Assembly: GCA_050084985.1 (NCBI GenBank)
Contig: JBITNC010000001.1
Coordinates: 89,652,001-89,716,000 of the forward strand
DNA from: Nageia nagi
Taxonomy: Eukaryota; Pinophyta
DNA: 64,000 nucleotides
Direction of reading: 5' to 3'
Numbering within the stretch: position 1 is the first letter of the stretch; every line of letters starts with the position of its first letter. The position numbers were made by a program, and so were the translations under genes. Under the pieces are notes generated by a model, which saw nothing but the letters and a program-made list of their open reading frames with translations, was not told the origin of the DNA and searched no databases. Shown here in pieces: positions 23,771-35,394 of the stretch.

Positions 23771-24050
23771 AATAAAACTAGTTTTGATATAACTCTTTAT
23801 ATATAAAAAAATGCTGAGAGATCATTCCCTACACATCTATCTTGTTTATTGATACTTCTTGGTATTTATTTTAATGTTAATTTATTATGAATAAATTAAC
23901 ATTAAAATAAATACCAAGAAGTATCAATAATAAATAAATTAACATTAAAATAAATACCAAGAAGTATCGATAAACGAGATAGATGTGTAGGGAATGATAT
24001 CTCTTGATATTTTTTTTATATATAAAGAGCTATATCAAAGCTAATTTAAA
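23771..24050. repeat. Long inverted repeat, MITE-like
   Basis: The left arm (about 23771-23888) and right arm (about 23932-24050) are near-perfect reverse complements, including ATCATTCCCTACACATCTAT on the left against ATAGATGTGTAGGGAATGAT on the right. The inner 40 bp of the right arm are present twice (23891-23930 and 23931-23973). Ends read approximately AAACTAGTTTTGATATA and its complement. It encodes no protein and would fold into a long hairpin if transcribed. Confidence 0.8.
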
Positions 24051-24448
24051 TATATAAATGATATATTTGTTTTTGGAATTTTTTTTATAGGTTCTATAAA
24101 CCATTGTGCTTGAAGGATGTTAAAAGGCATCATTCATTCATTCATAGTTTGTGCGAGTGAAAGAAGCAAAGTCCATGAGATGGGGAGTGAGAAGCATTTG
24201 GTCCTAGATGAAAATTGATAGTTTGGAACATTGATTTTATGTAATCTTAAGCTCTATGCCATATCAAAGGTTTAGAGTGGATCAACTTTTTTTCATCCCC
24301 GAAAATCTTAATGGACGGTTATGCTATAGAGCAAAAACGTTGAATGTTGTTGCCATAATCTTCTTTCACACATTTCTAGTTTTTACATTTATGAAAAATT
24401 AAAGATCTAATCTCATTTGTCTACCAAGAACAAGCTTACCCTAATAAA
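24051..24448. other. No gene recognised
   Basis: AT-rich flank between the inverted repeat and the solo LTR. Confidence 0.4.
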
Positions 24449-24945
24449 TGAAGATTTGAACTATAACATGAACAACTCTAAACGTCAAAGATCACATGAA
24501 AGCTCACAATACACATCTAAATAACTCATAAAGCAATCTCACAACATAACACAAGATGTAAGTGGTTCCTCCAACTAGGAGTACATCCACTAACTAGATC
24601 TCACTTCATTCACCAATATGAACTCTTACAATCCTCTTAAACTTTTCTTTTAAACACTATCCTATAGCATAACTTTACTCCACAATTGGTGTGTAATCAC
24701 AAAAAGGGAACCTTCTATTTATAGGCCAAAAACACTATTTAAATCACCCTTTTATCCAATTTACAAAAGCATGACATGCACATCCTTTTACCCAAGGGGC
24801 ATGCTCATGACATGGAGTGTAGAACAAGTTACATTATCATATTCACTTAAATACTTAAAGTATCAAATGATACCCTTTAGTATTATTGAACTTACATAGA
24901 AGATTATTACATAACCTTTACAATAATGCATTATACATTCCAACA
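24449..24945 (-). mobile_element. Solo LTR of Copia family A
   Basis: A 497-bp reverse-orientation copy of the LTR found at 29705-30188. It starts TGAAGATTTGAACTATAAC and ends TATACATTCCAACA (plus-strand view). It is flanked on both sides by the 5-bp direct repeat ATAAA (24444-24448 and 24946-24950). No internal element sequence is attached, so it arose by recombination between the two LTRs of a full element. The promoter TATA (complement of TATTTATA, 24716-24723) is intact. Confidence 0.88.
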
Positions 24946-25888
24946 ATAAATGGGTTACATCATGGCATTTTGGATTTTAGAAATCTTGATGACAACTTGC
25001 ATCTCCTTTGGAATTTTGTTTTTTTTTTGATCTTAGAGGAGGGTGTTAAGTAGAATAAAATATTGAGGTTTAGTACGTAAGTAATTATAGAAATGCAAGA
25101 CATTCAATGGGGATAAGTGAATCCTAGTTGGAGTGTCTTATACTAATAATGTGGAAATACTAAGAATATGGTATGCTAATATATCAAAGACAATGCCTAG
25201 TTTTTTACACATAATAAAAATGCGTAGAAGAGTTTACATTGTATCAATATAAGAAATTGATATAAAAAAATTAAGATTAAATGTTATTTTTATATGATGA
25301 TGCATGTTCAAGTTTCCTAAATGAAGAATCTAAAAATGTACATAATTGATCCTTAAAGGATGTAATGGACCTATATAAAATGCAACTTAATTTTATTATT
25401 TTAAGATGATGAACCCAGCTCATGTATTTTGACCTATATAAAATGTAAGCTAATTTTATCTTTTGAAGATGATTGAATGACCTCATTCTAAAGTGATAGT
25501 CCATACGTTAAAACATTACTTTGAATGTAGAGACATGTCAATCAAGACATGGAAATAAAATACACAATCTAAGCAAACAATATATAAAATGTAAAGACAT
25601 GAGGTTTGGTTGCATGCATGCTTTCTAGGGTTTTCATCGTAACTCATCATCACATCACAGGTTTCCTTTGGTTTTCATATAATATTTTTCTTGGTTGACA
25701 CACCTTAGCATTTACTCCATGTTAAGTGATGCCCGATTGTCTATTTCACGGCATCTAGTCACTCTATAACTTCATCTTACGTTGAATATATTAGAGCTCG
25801 AAATAGCATCTATGAAGAAGCCTTGCAAGTTCATGCCCAAAGTATACTATGAGGTAATAACAATAGAAAAGCTATAGCAAAGGTTATA
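24946..25888. other. No gene recognised; short tandem duplication inside
   Basis: Contains a 63-bp-spaced duplication at about 25368-25493 (GACCTATATAAAATG followed by a TTAATTTTAT.TTTT.AAGATGAT segment). Confidence 0.4.
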
Positions 25889-26165
25889 TCTCTCCTCTCT
25901 CTCTCAAACTCTAAACCTATAGCAAAGCTTGCATAACAATAGTGTAATATCAGAGGAGGGGGTTCTTCTCTATTTATAAGAAGAAATCCACTCTACATTT
26001 AATCCCTTTTGTATTTTTAATCTATTATCTATTTTTAATTCTATTCCTATTTTTATTCCCTTTATACTTTAAGGTATTTAATGATACTTTAAGGATTAAG
26101 TGAATTTACATTAAGGAGAAATATTACACAATATTACATTACAAATTCTATTACAAATTCTAACA
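25889..26165 (-). mobile_element. Truncated LTR of Copia family B type
   Basis: Similar to the second half of the LTR at 49714-50163: CTCTCTCAAACTCTAAACC, then CTATTTATAAGAAGAAA, then ACATTACAAATTCTAACA at the end. The last 15 bp (ATTACAAATTCTA) are duplicated. The other half is missing or replaced by unrelated sequence. Confidence 0.6.
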
Positions 26166-27340
26166 GTAATGGTTCAACTCTTGATGTTATCATTCCTTCG
26201 TCTAAAATTGATAATGCATGTCATTCGCTTGAAGAGTATACCCTAATAGGATATTTCCTAGGATGTATTTTGAATGATAATTTGATCCATGGATGGATTT
26301 TGTAGTCTTGGAAACCCTATGGTATCAAAGTTGAGGGTATTCAAAAATTGACTAAGCATTTTTCCTTTTCTACTTTACTAATGCTCAACACACTCAACAA
26401 GTCTTGAAGTGTGGTCCCTATTATGTACGTAGCTCCTTGCTTATCTTTTTGTAGTGGACAAATGAGTGTTTGGATGAGGATGATGTGTCCTTATAAGTCT
26501 TGGTTTGGCTTGAGTTCCTTGGATTAGCTATGGTCCTTTGGCCATTTCTTTAATCTTTAGTCTCTATCCTAGGGAAGTATGTTTCCATGGAGCGAACATA
26601 ATTTTATTCTGTTATAGCTAATAAATTTGTGTCAAGGTCAATCTCTCCAAGGATCTCAAGAGCCATATTGAACTATAGATTGAGGATATTAAAATAACCT
26701 AAAGGGTTGTTTATATCAATTTACCCAATACTTGTTACCATTTCCAATCCGCATAACATAAGATAAAGGATTTCATGCTTATGGATAGTAAATTCTAACC
26801 TCATTCGGGTAACTCTCACACCAATCATATTGACACGAATGAGGGACGTATAGATGAAATAAGGAGGAATGGGTTAAGGTCACAAACTGTAAGACCGTTA
26901 GGCTAGACAACCAACATAAACTTCTCAACCTTTATAATTAATAAGGCCTAATGTTATTTTGCAAGCACAACCGATAGGGTATTCTATTACCCCTCTATCG
27001 TAGTCCATAGTTCTTCATAATTCACACTCCCCTCCAAATCATTATAGAGTTTCTCCTAAGGGGTAAAATAAATTAATTCATATAGGGCCAAAGGTTTTTC
27101 TACTTCCATAGTAACACATATACGATAGGAGGAAGTGTCACTCCCCTAGGCTTGATTTTACCACATTTATTTTTAAGAAAGGTCTCATACCCATCAAGAT
27201 AAATAAAGGTAGACAACTTCTTTAGAGAGAACAATTAACAATTTGTTAACAATTTATTCAACTCTCTTAAAGAAATTGGGGACATTGAAGAGGTTACACA
27301 TGGTATGAACCTCGATTGCTTACCATGTTTTTTCTTTTTT
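26166..27340. other. Possible upstream part of a LINE; no domain recognised
   Basis: It precedes a LINE endonuclease fragment on the same strand and could hold its degraded ORF1. No zinc knuckle or RNA-binding motif was found. Confidence 0.3.
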
Positions 27341-27344
27341 ATTT

Positions 27345-27660
27345 TTATAATCTTGGAATGTGAGAGGATTGATAGACTTAGCTCAAAAATATTTGGTCCG
27401 AAGTGAATTATCTACAATTTCTCATATTCATGGTAGTTTCAATTTTCTATGCATTTAGGAAGTTAAGGTTTCTAATTTCATTCTGAATAACACTTGCAAT
27501 TTTCTTTGGTTAGGCAATGTGTGCTATCATACCAATCATTCCCTTGGGAAAGGTGGCATAGTCACTTTTATGGCCCTTAGATGGCAAGTGAATTCTATTT
27601 AATGGGGTGTGGACCCATCCAATCAAGTTGTGTGGACATAAAAAATAGAAAGGAAAAATA
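27345..27660 (+). pseudogene. LINE endonuclease N-terminal fragment
   Basis: From 27351 the plus strand reads SWNVRGLIDLAQ, then after one block FLCI-stop-EVKV, then CYHTNHSLGKGGIVTFMALR. These match the start of plant LINE endonucleases (WN.RGL, the I-Q-E-x-K catalytic Glu motif, and G.GG). The Gln codon of the I-Q-E motif is TAG. The match fades after 27660, before any reverse transcriptase. Confidence 0.65.
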
Positions 27661-28896
27661 CTTTTGAATCAGTGATAGTTATTCAATATAAACTTGATAT
27701 CTTTATCATGATGCTTATTCCAAAAAAACCAATGTAACTATATCATGTGAAAATTAACTAAGCCAAGAAATAAAACTAATTTGCATCTATTCAATCAATG
27801 ATAAATAAAATAGAGTTTATGAATAAGAGGAGTAATTTCTTAACAATATTTATTTTTTTGTTAGATTTGGTTTTGATCTTGGTATTGTACACTTCTCATT
27901 AGATCTTGACCTCAATATTTAATCTCCAAATAAGGAGATTAATTATGAGAGATACCTTGTGTCAGTTGATATTTATGGGAATTCATTTTGACAAGTGTGA
28001 TGTTCAACGAGTTATCAAATCCTATGATCTTTATCAAAGTAATGAAGATAAAAAAATACAAAAAGAAAAATGCATAAATTGATAATTCATAAGGTTTGAC
28101 CTAATATAATATGAAGTAGGAGATATGAAGATTATGTAAAAAGCTTTTAAAAAATGATACATTCATCTACATGAATGTTATAATGGCTTTTTAGTGTTAT
28201 TTTATATTTTCTAGAGTTACTGTAACCATTGAAGAATGGTGTATTAAGTTTAAAGAACATTGCGACAATCAAAGTAAAGTTTTGAGAATTGATTGCCACC
28301 TCTTAATCTCGTACATAAGAATATAAGGGAATAAACTATGTGAGATTATTACTTATAGAAAAGCATGTATTAAGATATATCAACAAGACACTAATATGAT
28401 AAGAATATAGGTAAGGTGTTTTAATAGTCCAGTTGTATAAAATAAACCTAAATTGTAAACATTCCTCCTAGAGAGTCAACCCATTAATTAAGAAATTAGA
28501 GATTTATTATAAAAGGTAACAATATTGATATTATAATACAACATATTAATGACGATAACAAAAGCCACATTTGTAAGTGTTAATATTTTATCTTATTGAA
28601 ATATAAACAAGACCAAAGTAGAGCACTTATTCATTATTTAAACAACAATTGTGATATAAGATCCACTTGAATTTACTTGAAAGTTTCTTTTTTGAAACTT
28701 ACTCCTAGTTTTCCAGAAGGTTTATATGTCCAGTTTGTAATTTTTTTGTTGAACTTTGTTGTATGCTTATCATTGCTAATTTTTTTTATAGATATATGTT
28801 ATCATTGAGTAACTAGTATAGATAAGTAACTATTAATAATGTAAGGAAAGAATGTAGCACAAGTTAATAATGCCAATCCAGGAGCTACAATGATGG
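27661..28896. other. No gene recognised
   Basis: AT-rich, many stops in all frames, no repeat boundary identified. Confidence 0.35.
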
Positions 28897-29551
28897 TGTA
28901 GGGGTTTGTCATAAAGGAATAAAAATGCAATTAATGCAAATGGGGTTGATTAATGCACTATTGCTTTACTTTATAAATATTAACGCATATATCAAAAATA
29001 TGGTAATAACATGTGGCAGGAATGTAGTAGTGTGTACTTAGATTCTATATTAATTCTATTAATCAGAAAATGCACAAGGAATAGAGTATACATTCATGAA
29101 CAAGTATGCTATTGACATCTTAGAATTGCCATGCCATTGACGCTGCAAGATAAGTGAAATTATAGATGTGAACAAGAATGTAATGATGAGCGAATTAACA
29201 AATAATCAAATTATGAACATACATGCGAACTTATAGAATAATAGATGGACAATGTAGATAGATAAAGCAAGTTGCAATCCTTCAAATGATCTTCAATTGA
29301 TAATCTTTGTATTAGCTTTAAATGATTATTTACCCATGATTTGCTCATGCTCTATAGGTCATTAAATGATGCCTTTATATATGATACAAGTTTACATAAC
29401 TTTGATATTTTGACCCCTTGTACATTCCACAAGGGTTAAATACATGTCCTACATCTCTTTTATACATTTTTAATCTTTTTTTAAATAATACATTGTTAAA
29501 GGATTAAAATGATTTATTAAATACATAAAGGTTCATTTTGAAGCATCTACA
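28897..29551 (-). repeat. Element D, 3' LTR
   Basis: It pairs with 48858-49499. Shared words include GCAATTAATGCAAATGGGG and TGGTAATAACATGTGG, and the end GCATCTACA is the same. The first 30 bp differ from the other copy, so the left boundary is the least certain. Confidence 0.75.
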
Positions 29552-29564
29552 TTTGCCCCTCTTT
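29552..29564 (-). other. Element D polypurine tract
   Basis: The complement of TTTGCCCCTCTTT lies directly against the LTR, in the position expected for plus-strand DNA priming. Confidence 0.6.
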
Positions 29565-29704
29565 GGATGTGTGATTGAAGTGATAAAATTACATGTCCAA
29601 AGAAGAAGTGTAGCTAAGAAATAGAAGATTTTTTTTTGATATTTTTTTTGATGTTGTCTTTTGTTGAATGATGTTGAGGGTCTTTATGTTGCCTCCCTTT
29701 TGAC

Positions 29705-30188
29705 TGTTGGAATGTATAATGCATTATTGTAAAGGTTTGTATTAATCTTCTATGTAAGTTCACTATTACTTAAGGGTATCATTTGATACCTTAAGTATTT
29801 AAATGAAAATGATAATGTAACTTGTCCTACACTTCATGTGATGAGCATGCCCTTTGGGTAAAAGGATATGCCTATCATGCTTTTGTACATTAGATAAAAG
29901 GGTGATCCAAAGAGGGATTTTGGCCTATAAATAGAAGGCTCCCTCTTTGTGATCATATACCAATTTGTGGAGTAAAATTATGCTAGAGGATAGTGTTTAG
30001 GAGGATTGTAAAAGAGTTGTATTTGTGATTGAAATAAAGATCTAGTTAGTGGATGTACTCCTAGTTGGAGGAACCATTTACATCTTGTGTTATCTATGTG
30101 AAATTGCTTTGTGTAATAGATGTGAATTGAGAGCTTTCATATGATCTTGGTAGTTTAGGATTGTTCATATTATAGTTCAATTCTCTCA
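29705..30188 (+). repeat. Copia A 5' LTR
   Basis: 484 bp, starting TGTTGGAATGTATAATGC and ending CAATTCTCTCA. A TATA box TATAAATA sits at 29926-29933. Homologous to 37729-38200 and to the solo LTR at 24449-24945. Confidence 0.9.
29926..29933 (+). promoter_or_regulatory. TATA box of Copia A LTR
   Basis: CCTATAAATAGAAGG is conserved in the other LTR (37947-37954) and in the solo LTR. It is the expected start of the element's transcript. Confidence 0.7.
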
Positions 30189-30190
30189 TT

Positions 30191-30205
30191 TGGTATCAGA
30201 GCTTG
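30191..30205 (+). other. Copia A primer-binding site
   Basis: TGGTATCAGAGC plus TTG, two bases after the LTR; complementary to the 3' end of plant initiator tRNA-Met. Confidence 0.85.
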
Positions 30206-30789
30206 ATGTGGAAGCTCTTTTTCAACATCTTGAAGGTATTCAATTTGGAGGTATTCATACTTCATCATAATATTTATTGGTGAGGTAAAACTATTTCAAA
30301 GTATAACCTCCTATTTTTTTTTCTAATACCTCTTCTATGTGTTGCAATTTCTCATTGAAAAGCTGTACCATTATATTGCTATGCAATTTTTTTCCTAACA
30401 TGTTTTGTGTTACAATTTTTTTTTGGGTAAAAATTTGCTTAAAGTAGCAATATTTTTGATGCATTCTCTTTACTAACATATCTTATTGTTAATTGCTTTA
30501 ACAAAAAACTATATTGATATGCAAAATAAAAATTATATATTATGTATATCAAAAATTATATACTATTTTTTTCTTCAAAAATTATATGCAAAATAAAAAT
30601 TATATAACAATATATTACAATTTTTTTGTTATGCCTACCATTTTTTTTTATCAAAATAATTATATTAAACAAATTTAACTATTGTTGATACTAACAAAAA
30701 ATTGAAAGTAATTATTTTTTTATATTTCAAGGGGAGGTTTATTTACAAAAAAATATATATATATAAATTTTTTTGAATACAAAAACAAA

Positions 30790-30960
30790 AAAAAGAGGGA
30801 GGTCGACCTGTTGCCCTTCGCGGCCTTTGCCACCCTCCGCAGCCTCCATCGCATCGCGACCTACCGCCCTCCGTGGCCTGCCACCCTTCGCGACCTCTGC
30901 CACCCCGTAGCCTGTTGCCCTCCATGACCTTTGCTTAGCTCGCTCTGCTTGCCGTCGCCT
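30790..30960. repeat. GC-rich degenerate minisatellite in Copia A leader
   Basis: Repeats of the type CGCGACCTNTGCCACCCTCC, about 25-30 bp, in an otherwise AT-rich setting. The GC-rich stretch continues more loosely to about 31400. Long open frames here reflect composition and are not considered genes. Confidence 0.65.
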
Positions 30961-32384
30961 CATTGCGGCCTTCTGCTCCTCTCCACCCAGACTCCTCAGC
31001 TATGCGTAGCCTTGCCTATTTTGAGCCCCCCCACCTCTCTGTCCAAACTCCTCAATCACCCCCTCGTTGATTCTAGTCACCTTCCTTGACCGCTAAGTGG
31101 TTGGTGGATGTTGCTTGGAGTTTGGAGCGGTCGTAGGCGATGGTCTGAGATGGAGCAGACGGTGGATGGCATTCATGGTTTGGAATAACCGATGAGTGGA
31201 GGTCCGAGGTGGAGCGGTCAAATCGATGAAAATTTCGTAGAGGTTTGAAACCTCATGCAACCCCTCCCTAACCCCTCGCAAGCTTTACCACCTCACCGAT
31301 GCTCTCAATGCTATAGACTCTACAGGCTGGTCCTCCTCCATCCACCTCCTCACAGTCCCTCCTCCGCTCAACGTCTCCTCGCTACGGCCTCCTCTACCCA
31401 TTTAACTTTGATAAAAAAAGGTTCTTTACAAAAACAAAACAAAACAAGGTAGCTTAGAATTTAATCTCATTTAGTTCAAATTCATCATGGTTTACTTCTC
31501 TATCTGTCATGCATGTCATAATTTTTTAACGAGTCTGTCTTTGCGTGGAGTCAGAATTCAAAAAAGCATTGAAATTAGGTGCATAGAATTTAATGGATTT
31601 GGGTAGAGTGTGGACTTTCTCTACCTCCTTAAATTACATAAAGTGGAGTGTAGTTTAAATCCTCATTTTTTTTTTCCAGAGAATGTGATTAAGTAAATAA
31701 TATTTTTTACTTGGACAAATATTTAAATTAGTATGATAAATTTTTAATTCTTTTTTTTAATCAATATTATCTTGAAGTTGTAAGGTAATTTTTAAGAGGA
31801 ATATATTATCTAAAAGAAAAGTTTTAAATTGTAATTTACTTTGGTAAAATTTCAAATTTGCAATTTATGATATTAGCATTTTTGTGTGTTAATTTTTTTT
31901 ACTAAGGTAATTTCTTTAAGTAGGGAGATTTTAAAAATCATTTTTTTAAGTAAACAAAAGATAATTTTTAGTTTTTTTTATTTACTTGAAATGGATGCAT
32001 GCCTAAGTTTTTTTTTACCTCTATTAACATTCTTTTTTTATGCAAAGTTATCAAATGAACTTGTGCATATTTGATGCATGCTTAAAACTTAATATTATAG
32101 GACTTAGATTTTTTAAGTCGATGATGCATGCTTAATACTTTACATCTTAATTCATGATGCAATTTACTTCCTTATGCAAGAATGGATTTGTGCAAAATTA
32201 AGAATGATGTAAAGGTGTCCTTTAAGGGTTGGTAAACAAAATCATTGGACACTTAGGTTTCAAATTTTTAAATGGATGATGTTTTATTTATACTCTTTAC
32301 TTCATGTTTCATCTTTTGCTTCATTTGCTTATACAAACAAAAACATAAATATTGATATGAGCAACCCCTTAAAATGAACACATC

Positions 32385-32790
32385 CACACATACATTCTAC
32401 AACATGACTTGTTTGGGGAGCTATGAGGTGAAGATAAGTGAACTAAAGCCTTTAAGTTCGATGATCCAAATGGTGAAAAGTATGTACCTTTCAATTGCCC
32501 TAAGTCCTTGTTGGTTTGGAATATAACTCTAATAGGTGGATAAGCATGTGTGTAGTGATACCACATGTTCGCACGTCCATTCAAGAATTATCCTTGATAA
32601 CCTAGGAGGCTAACTTGAAATCTAATTAAGATTAATAATTTGGTCTATCTAATATATATCATAACCTTAAAAAATAGTAGGTACTTCTCTTTGTAAGAGT
32701 ATAAAATGATCAAGGTGAACTGGTTGAGGATTGGTAGTACTTGGGCTCCTCTTATGTGAGTATCTAGATGAAAGTTTAATTTTAGATAAG
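32385..32790 (+). repeat. Conserved non-coding leader block (shared with Copia B)
   Basis: It matches the minus strand of about 54920-55290. Shared words are ATGACTTGTTTGGGGAGC.ATGAGG (split), ATGATCCAAATGGT, AGTGATACCACATGTTCGC and GTTGAGGATTGGTAG. It has stops in all frames in the element's orientation. Confidence 0.75.
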
Positions 32791-33025
32791 AAAATAATGC
32801 CTCAATAATGTCACTCTACATCTATGATTCTTGAGATTAAAATGTATTTGAGTACATAGATTATTTGAGTTGTAAAATATTTACACTTGTGAATCAAATC
32901 ATGCATGTATTTTGTTTAAATGTAACATGTATTATTTACTTAGTTAAAACTTAACATTTAATGTTATTTATTAAACACATGCTTATTATTTTTCACATTC
33001 TTATGTAGCAAATGAAAGAATCCTT

Positions 33026-33960
33026 TTTACCTCAAACACATTCTCGATGGTTCTAACTTTAGATTTAGAAACCTCAAATAAGAGCTGGGTTCAGGTAAGG
33101 AAGCTTTGGTAAGCAGTGAATGAGAACCTTGTACCTTTATCAAATGAGAAGGCACTAGAGGTTTACAACATAAAGAATGAGTTGGTAACCTCCATGATTT
33201 ATCATGTAGTTTCAGATGATGTGCTTTTGATGATTTCTTCTTCAACATTGGTAAAAGAAGCTTAAGATAAGCTTAAGCAAATCTACCTTGGTTTAAACTT
33301 TTCAAGAAGATTTACATTCTCTAAAAGTTACTTCAATCTCATCAAGGGGAAGATAAAAATATGGCTATTACTTGAATAAAATCATTGACCTAAGAACCCA
33401 ACTTATTACTTGTAGATGCAATTGGATTAATGATGAGTTCATGGTCTTCATGATTCTTCAAAACCTTTTTTCAAAGTTTAGAATTAAAACGTTTGAATAG
33501 CTTGATATGAGAAACCTCTTCCTTAAACTTTCTGATCTATTGAAGCAGAGAAACCTTGATAATAAAGTAATTTTTTTCTTAAAGATAATAACATTGCTCT
33601 TGGAGCAACCAAAAATCTTTTCAAGAAGAAATTCAACTATCAAAAGAAATTTTTATCCTTCTTCCTCTAAAAGGTTTGAGAAAAGAAGCAATGGCTACAA
33701 CAATAATAGGAACAATAGCAAATAATAACCATAATAATAAAACAACAACAAAATAACCATTTCAAGTAAAAAGATAGAAAAGGCAAAGCAAACAATCCAT
33801 ATCCTAAGAAAAAGTTTGATGGTAATTGTAAATTTTTTGGCATCCAAGGTCCACAAAAAAGTTGATTGCTACAAAAAAAAAGAAGAAAAAGAATAAAGGT
33901 AATGGAAATGTAAAGGACTACAAAGAAAAAAAGAATATTCATGCTAAGTTTTGCTGTGGT
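33026..33960 (+). pseudogene. Copia A gag, degraded
   Basis: Recognisable pieces in order: HILDGSNFRFRN (weak F.G.N start), VYNIKNELVTSMIYHVVSDD then VLLMISSSTLVKEA, KLKQIYLGLN with a Phe-Thr-rich continuation, DEFMVFMILQNLFSKF, and a CCHC-like zinc knuckle (CKFFGIQGP, second Cys changed to Phe) near 33829, followed by a Lys-rich run. Many stops and frame changes. Confidence 0.7.
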
Positions 33961-33984
33961 ACTCTACTTCATGTCTTGCTCTTT

Positions 33985-34120
33985 TTCATTGATTGATTAT
34001 TGATTTTGGTTGCACTAATCACCTATGCTTTGAAAAACAAAAGTCTGAGAACTTTCATAAGTATAGAAAAGATGCGTTGTGATAGGTGATAACTCTACCC
34101 TTGAAGTTTAAGGAATTAGA
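33985..34120 (+). pseudogene. Copia A protease remnant
   Basis: LIIDFGCTNHLCFEKQK corresponds to WIIDSGATNHM of Copia aspartic proteases. The Ser of the catalytic D-S-G is Phe here. Stops follow. Confidence 0.6.
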
Positions 34121-34364
34121 AGTGTGTTGATTCATAGAAAGTTCTTAAAAATATTCTCTATGTTCCTAAGTTAAGGATGAACCTTCTCTTCATTATCCAA
34201 GTTGCTAGAAAATGGTACTTTTTTGAGTTCGACTCTCAATTTTGGTGCATTAAAAAAGGACTTGTCACTTTGGTTAAAGATTTGTGAAAGATAACCTCTA
34301 TATTATGGATTAAATTTCATCAAAGATGTGTCTTCTTCTATTATGTGTTCTAAAGGAAATCTTT

Positions 34365-35279
34365 GACACCATCATTTAGGGCACCTTAACCATAAGAGTA
34401 TTCAAGACATGAAAGATCAAGAACTTGTGGAGGTTTGCCTTCAATTTTTTTTTTTTTTCAGTTGGTCTATGTGAGAAGTGTATTCTTGTTAAGATGCATA
34501 GATAAAAGTTTGAAAAAGATAAGGTAACAAGAGCATCTCAACCTCTTCAACTTGTGCATTCAGATTTGATGGATCTATTTCAGACTAAGTCATTTAGAGG
34601 AGCATCTTATGTCTTAACCTTCATTAATGACTTTAGTAGGATGACCTTTGGGTATCTACTTGAGCACAAGGATCAAACCTTTGAGAGTTTTAAGATTTTT
34701 AAAGCCTTTGTTGAGAATCAAACTAACCTTAAATCAAGATGTTGAGATCAGATAATGGAGAAGAATATAATGGCAATGAGTTTAATGACTATTATGCTAA
34801 GTATGGAATCAAGAGGTAGTTTACGATTCCTTTCACTCCTCAGCAAAATGTTATTGAAAGAAAAAATATAATAATTATAGAGATGGTTAGATGCATGTTG
34901 GGTAATTTTTTTAATTTTTTATGAGGTGAAGCTATGAGCATTGCTATTTACACCTTGAAGAGGTGTCCCACAAAAGCCATTCAGAGTAAAACTCTTTTTG
35001 AAGCATGGTCAGAAAGAAAACCTAACATTTCTCACCTTTAGATGTTTGGTTGTGAAGCATTCTCCTACATTATTTTTGAAAAAAAAAAAATTGAATAAAA
35101 GAACTAAAAAATGCATCTTTGTTGGTTATGATAGTCAACATAGAGGTTACATGCTCTACTCTCCATCCTATAAAGCAGTGTTCATTTCAAGGGATGTAAA
35201 GTTTAATGAACTTCATAATGAATCTACTTCTAATGAAGATGCTGATCATCCAAAGGACTCTTTAGTTGCACCTAGCTAG
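34365..35279 (+). pseudogene. Copia A integrase, degraded
   Basis: Begins with HHLGHLNHKSIQDM (pre-integrase His pair), then the core LVHSDLMDLF with the first catalytic Asp, TFINDFSRMTFGYL, and SDNGEEY with the second Asp near 34750. The C-terminal part at 34998-35279 contains KCIFVGYDSQHRGYMLYSP and FISRDVKF, the GKGYRLY-like motif of Copia integrases. At least three stops interrupt it. Confidence 0.85.
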
Positions 35280-35394
35280 TTAAATATTAATCTAGACAAG
35301 TCACCTAGGATTAAAACTCTTAACTCAAAAGGTTACAAGGAGCATGACTTTGAATAAATTTTATTTACCAAGATTGATAATAAGTTTGATCCCT

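Larger units (their letters stand above)
30206..33020 (+). other. Copia A long 5' leader
   Basis: About 2.8 kb between the primer-binding site and gag with no coding sense. It has T/A-rich tracts, a GC-rich degenerate minisatellite (30790-31400) and a block at 32385-32790 that is also present in Copia B. Typical Copia leaders are far shorter. Confidence 0.65.

Noticed and set aside
30739-30963. Arg/Gly-rich minus-strand open frames
   Set aside because: They are produced by the GC-rich minisatellite in the Copia A leader.
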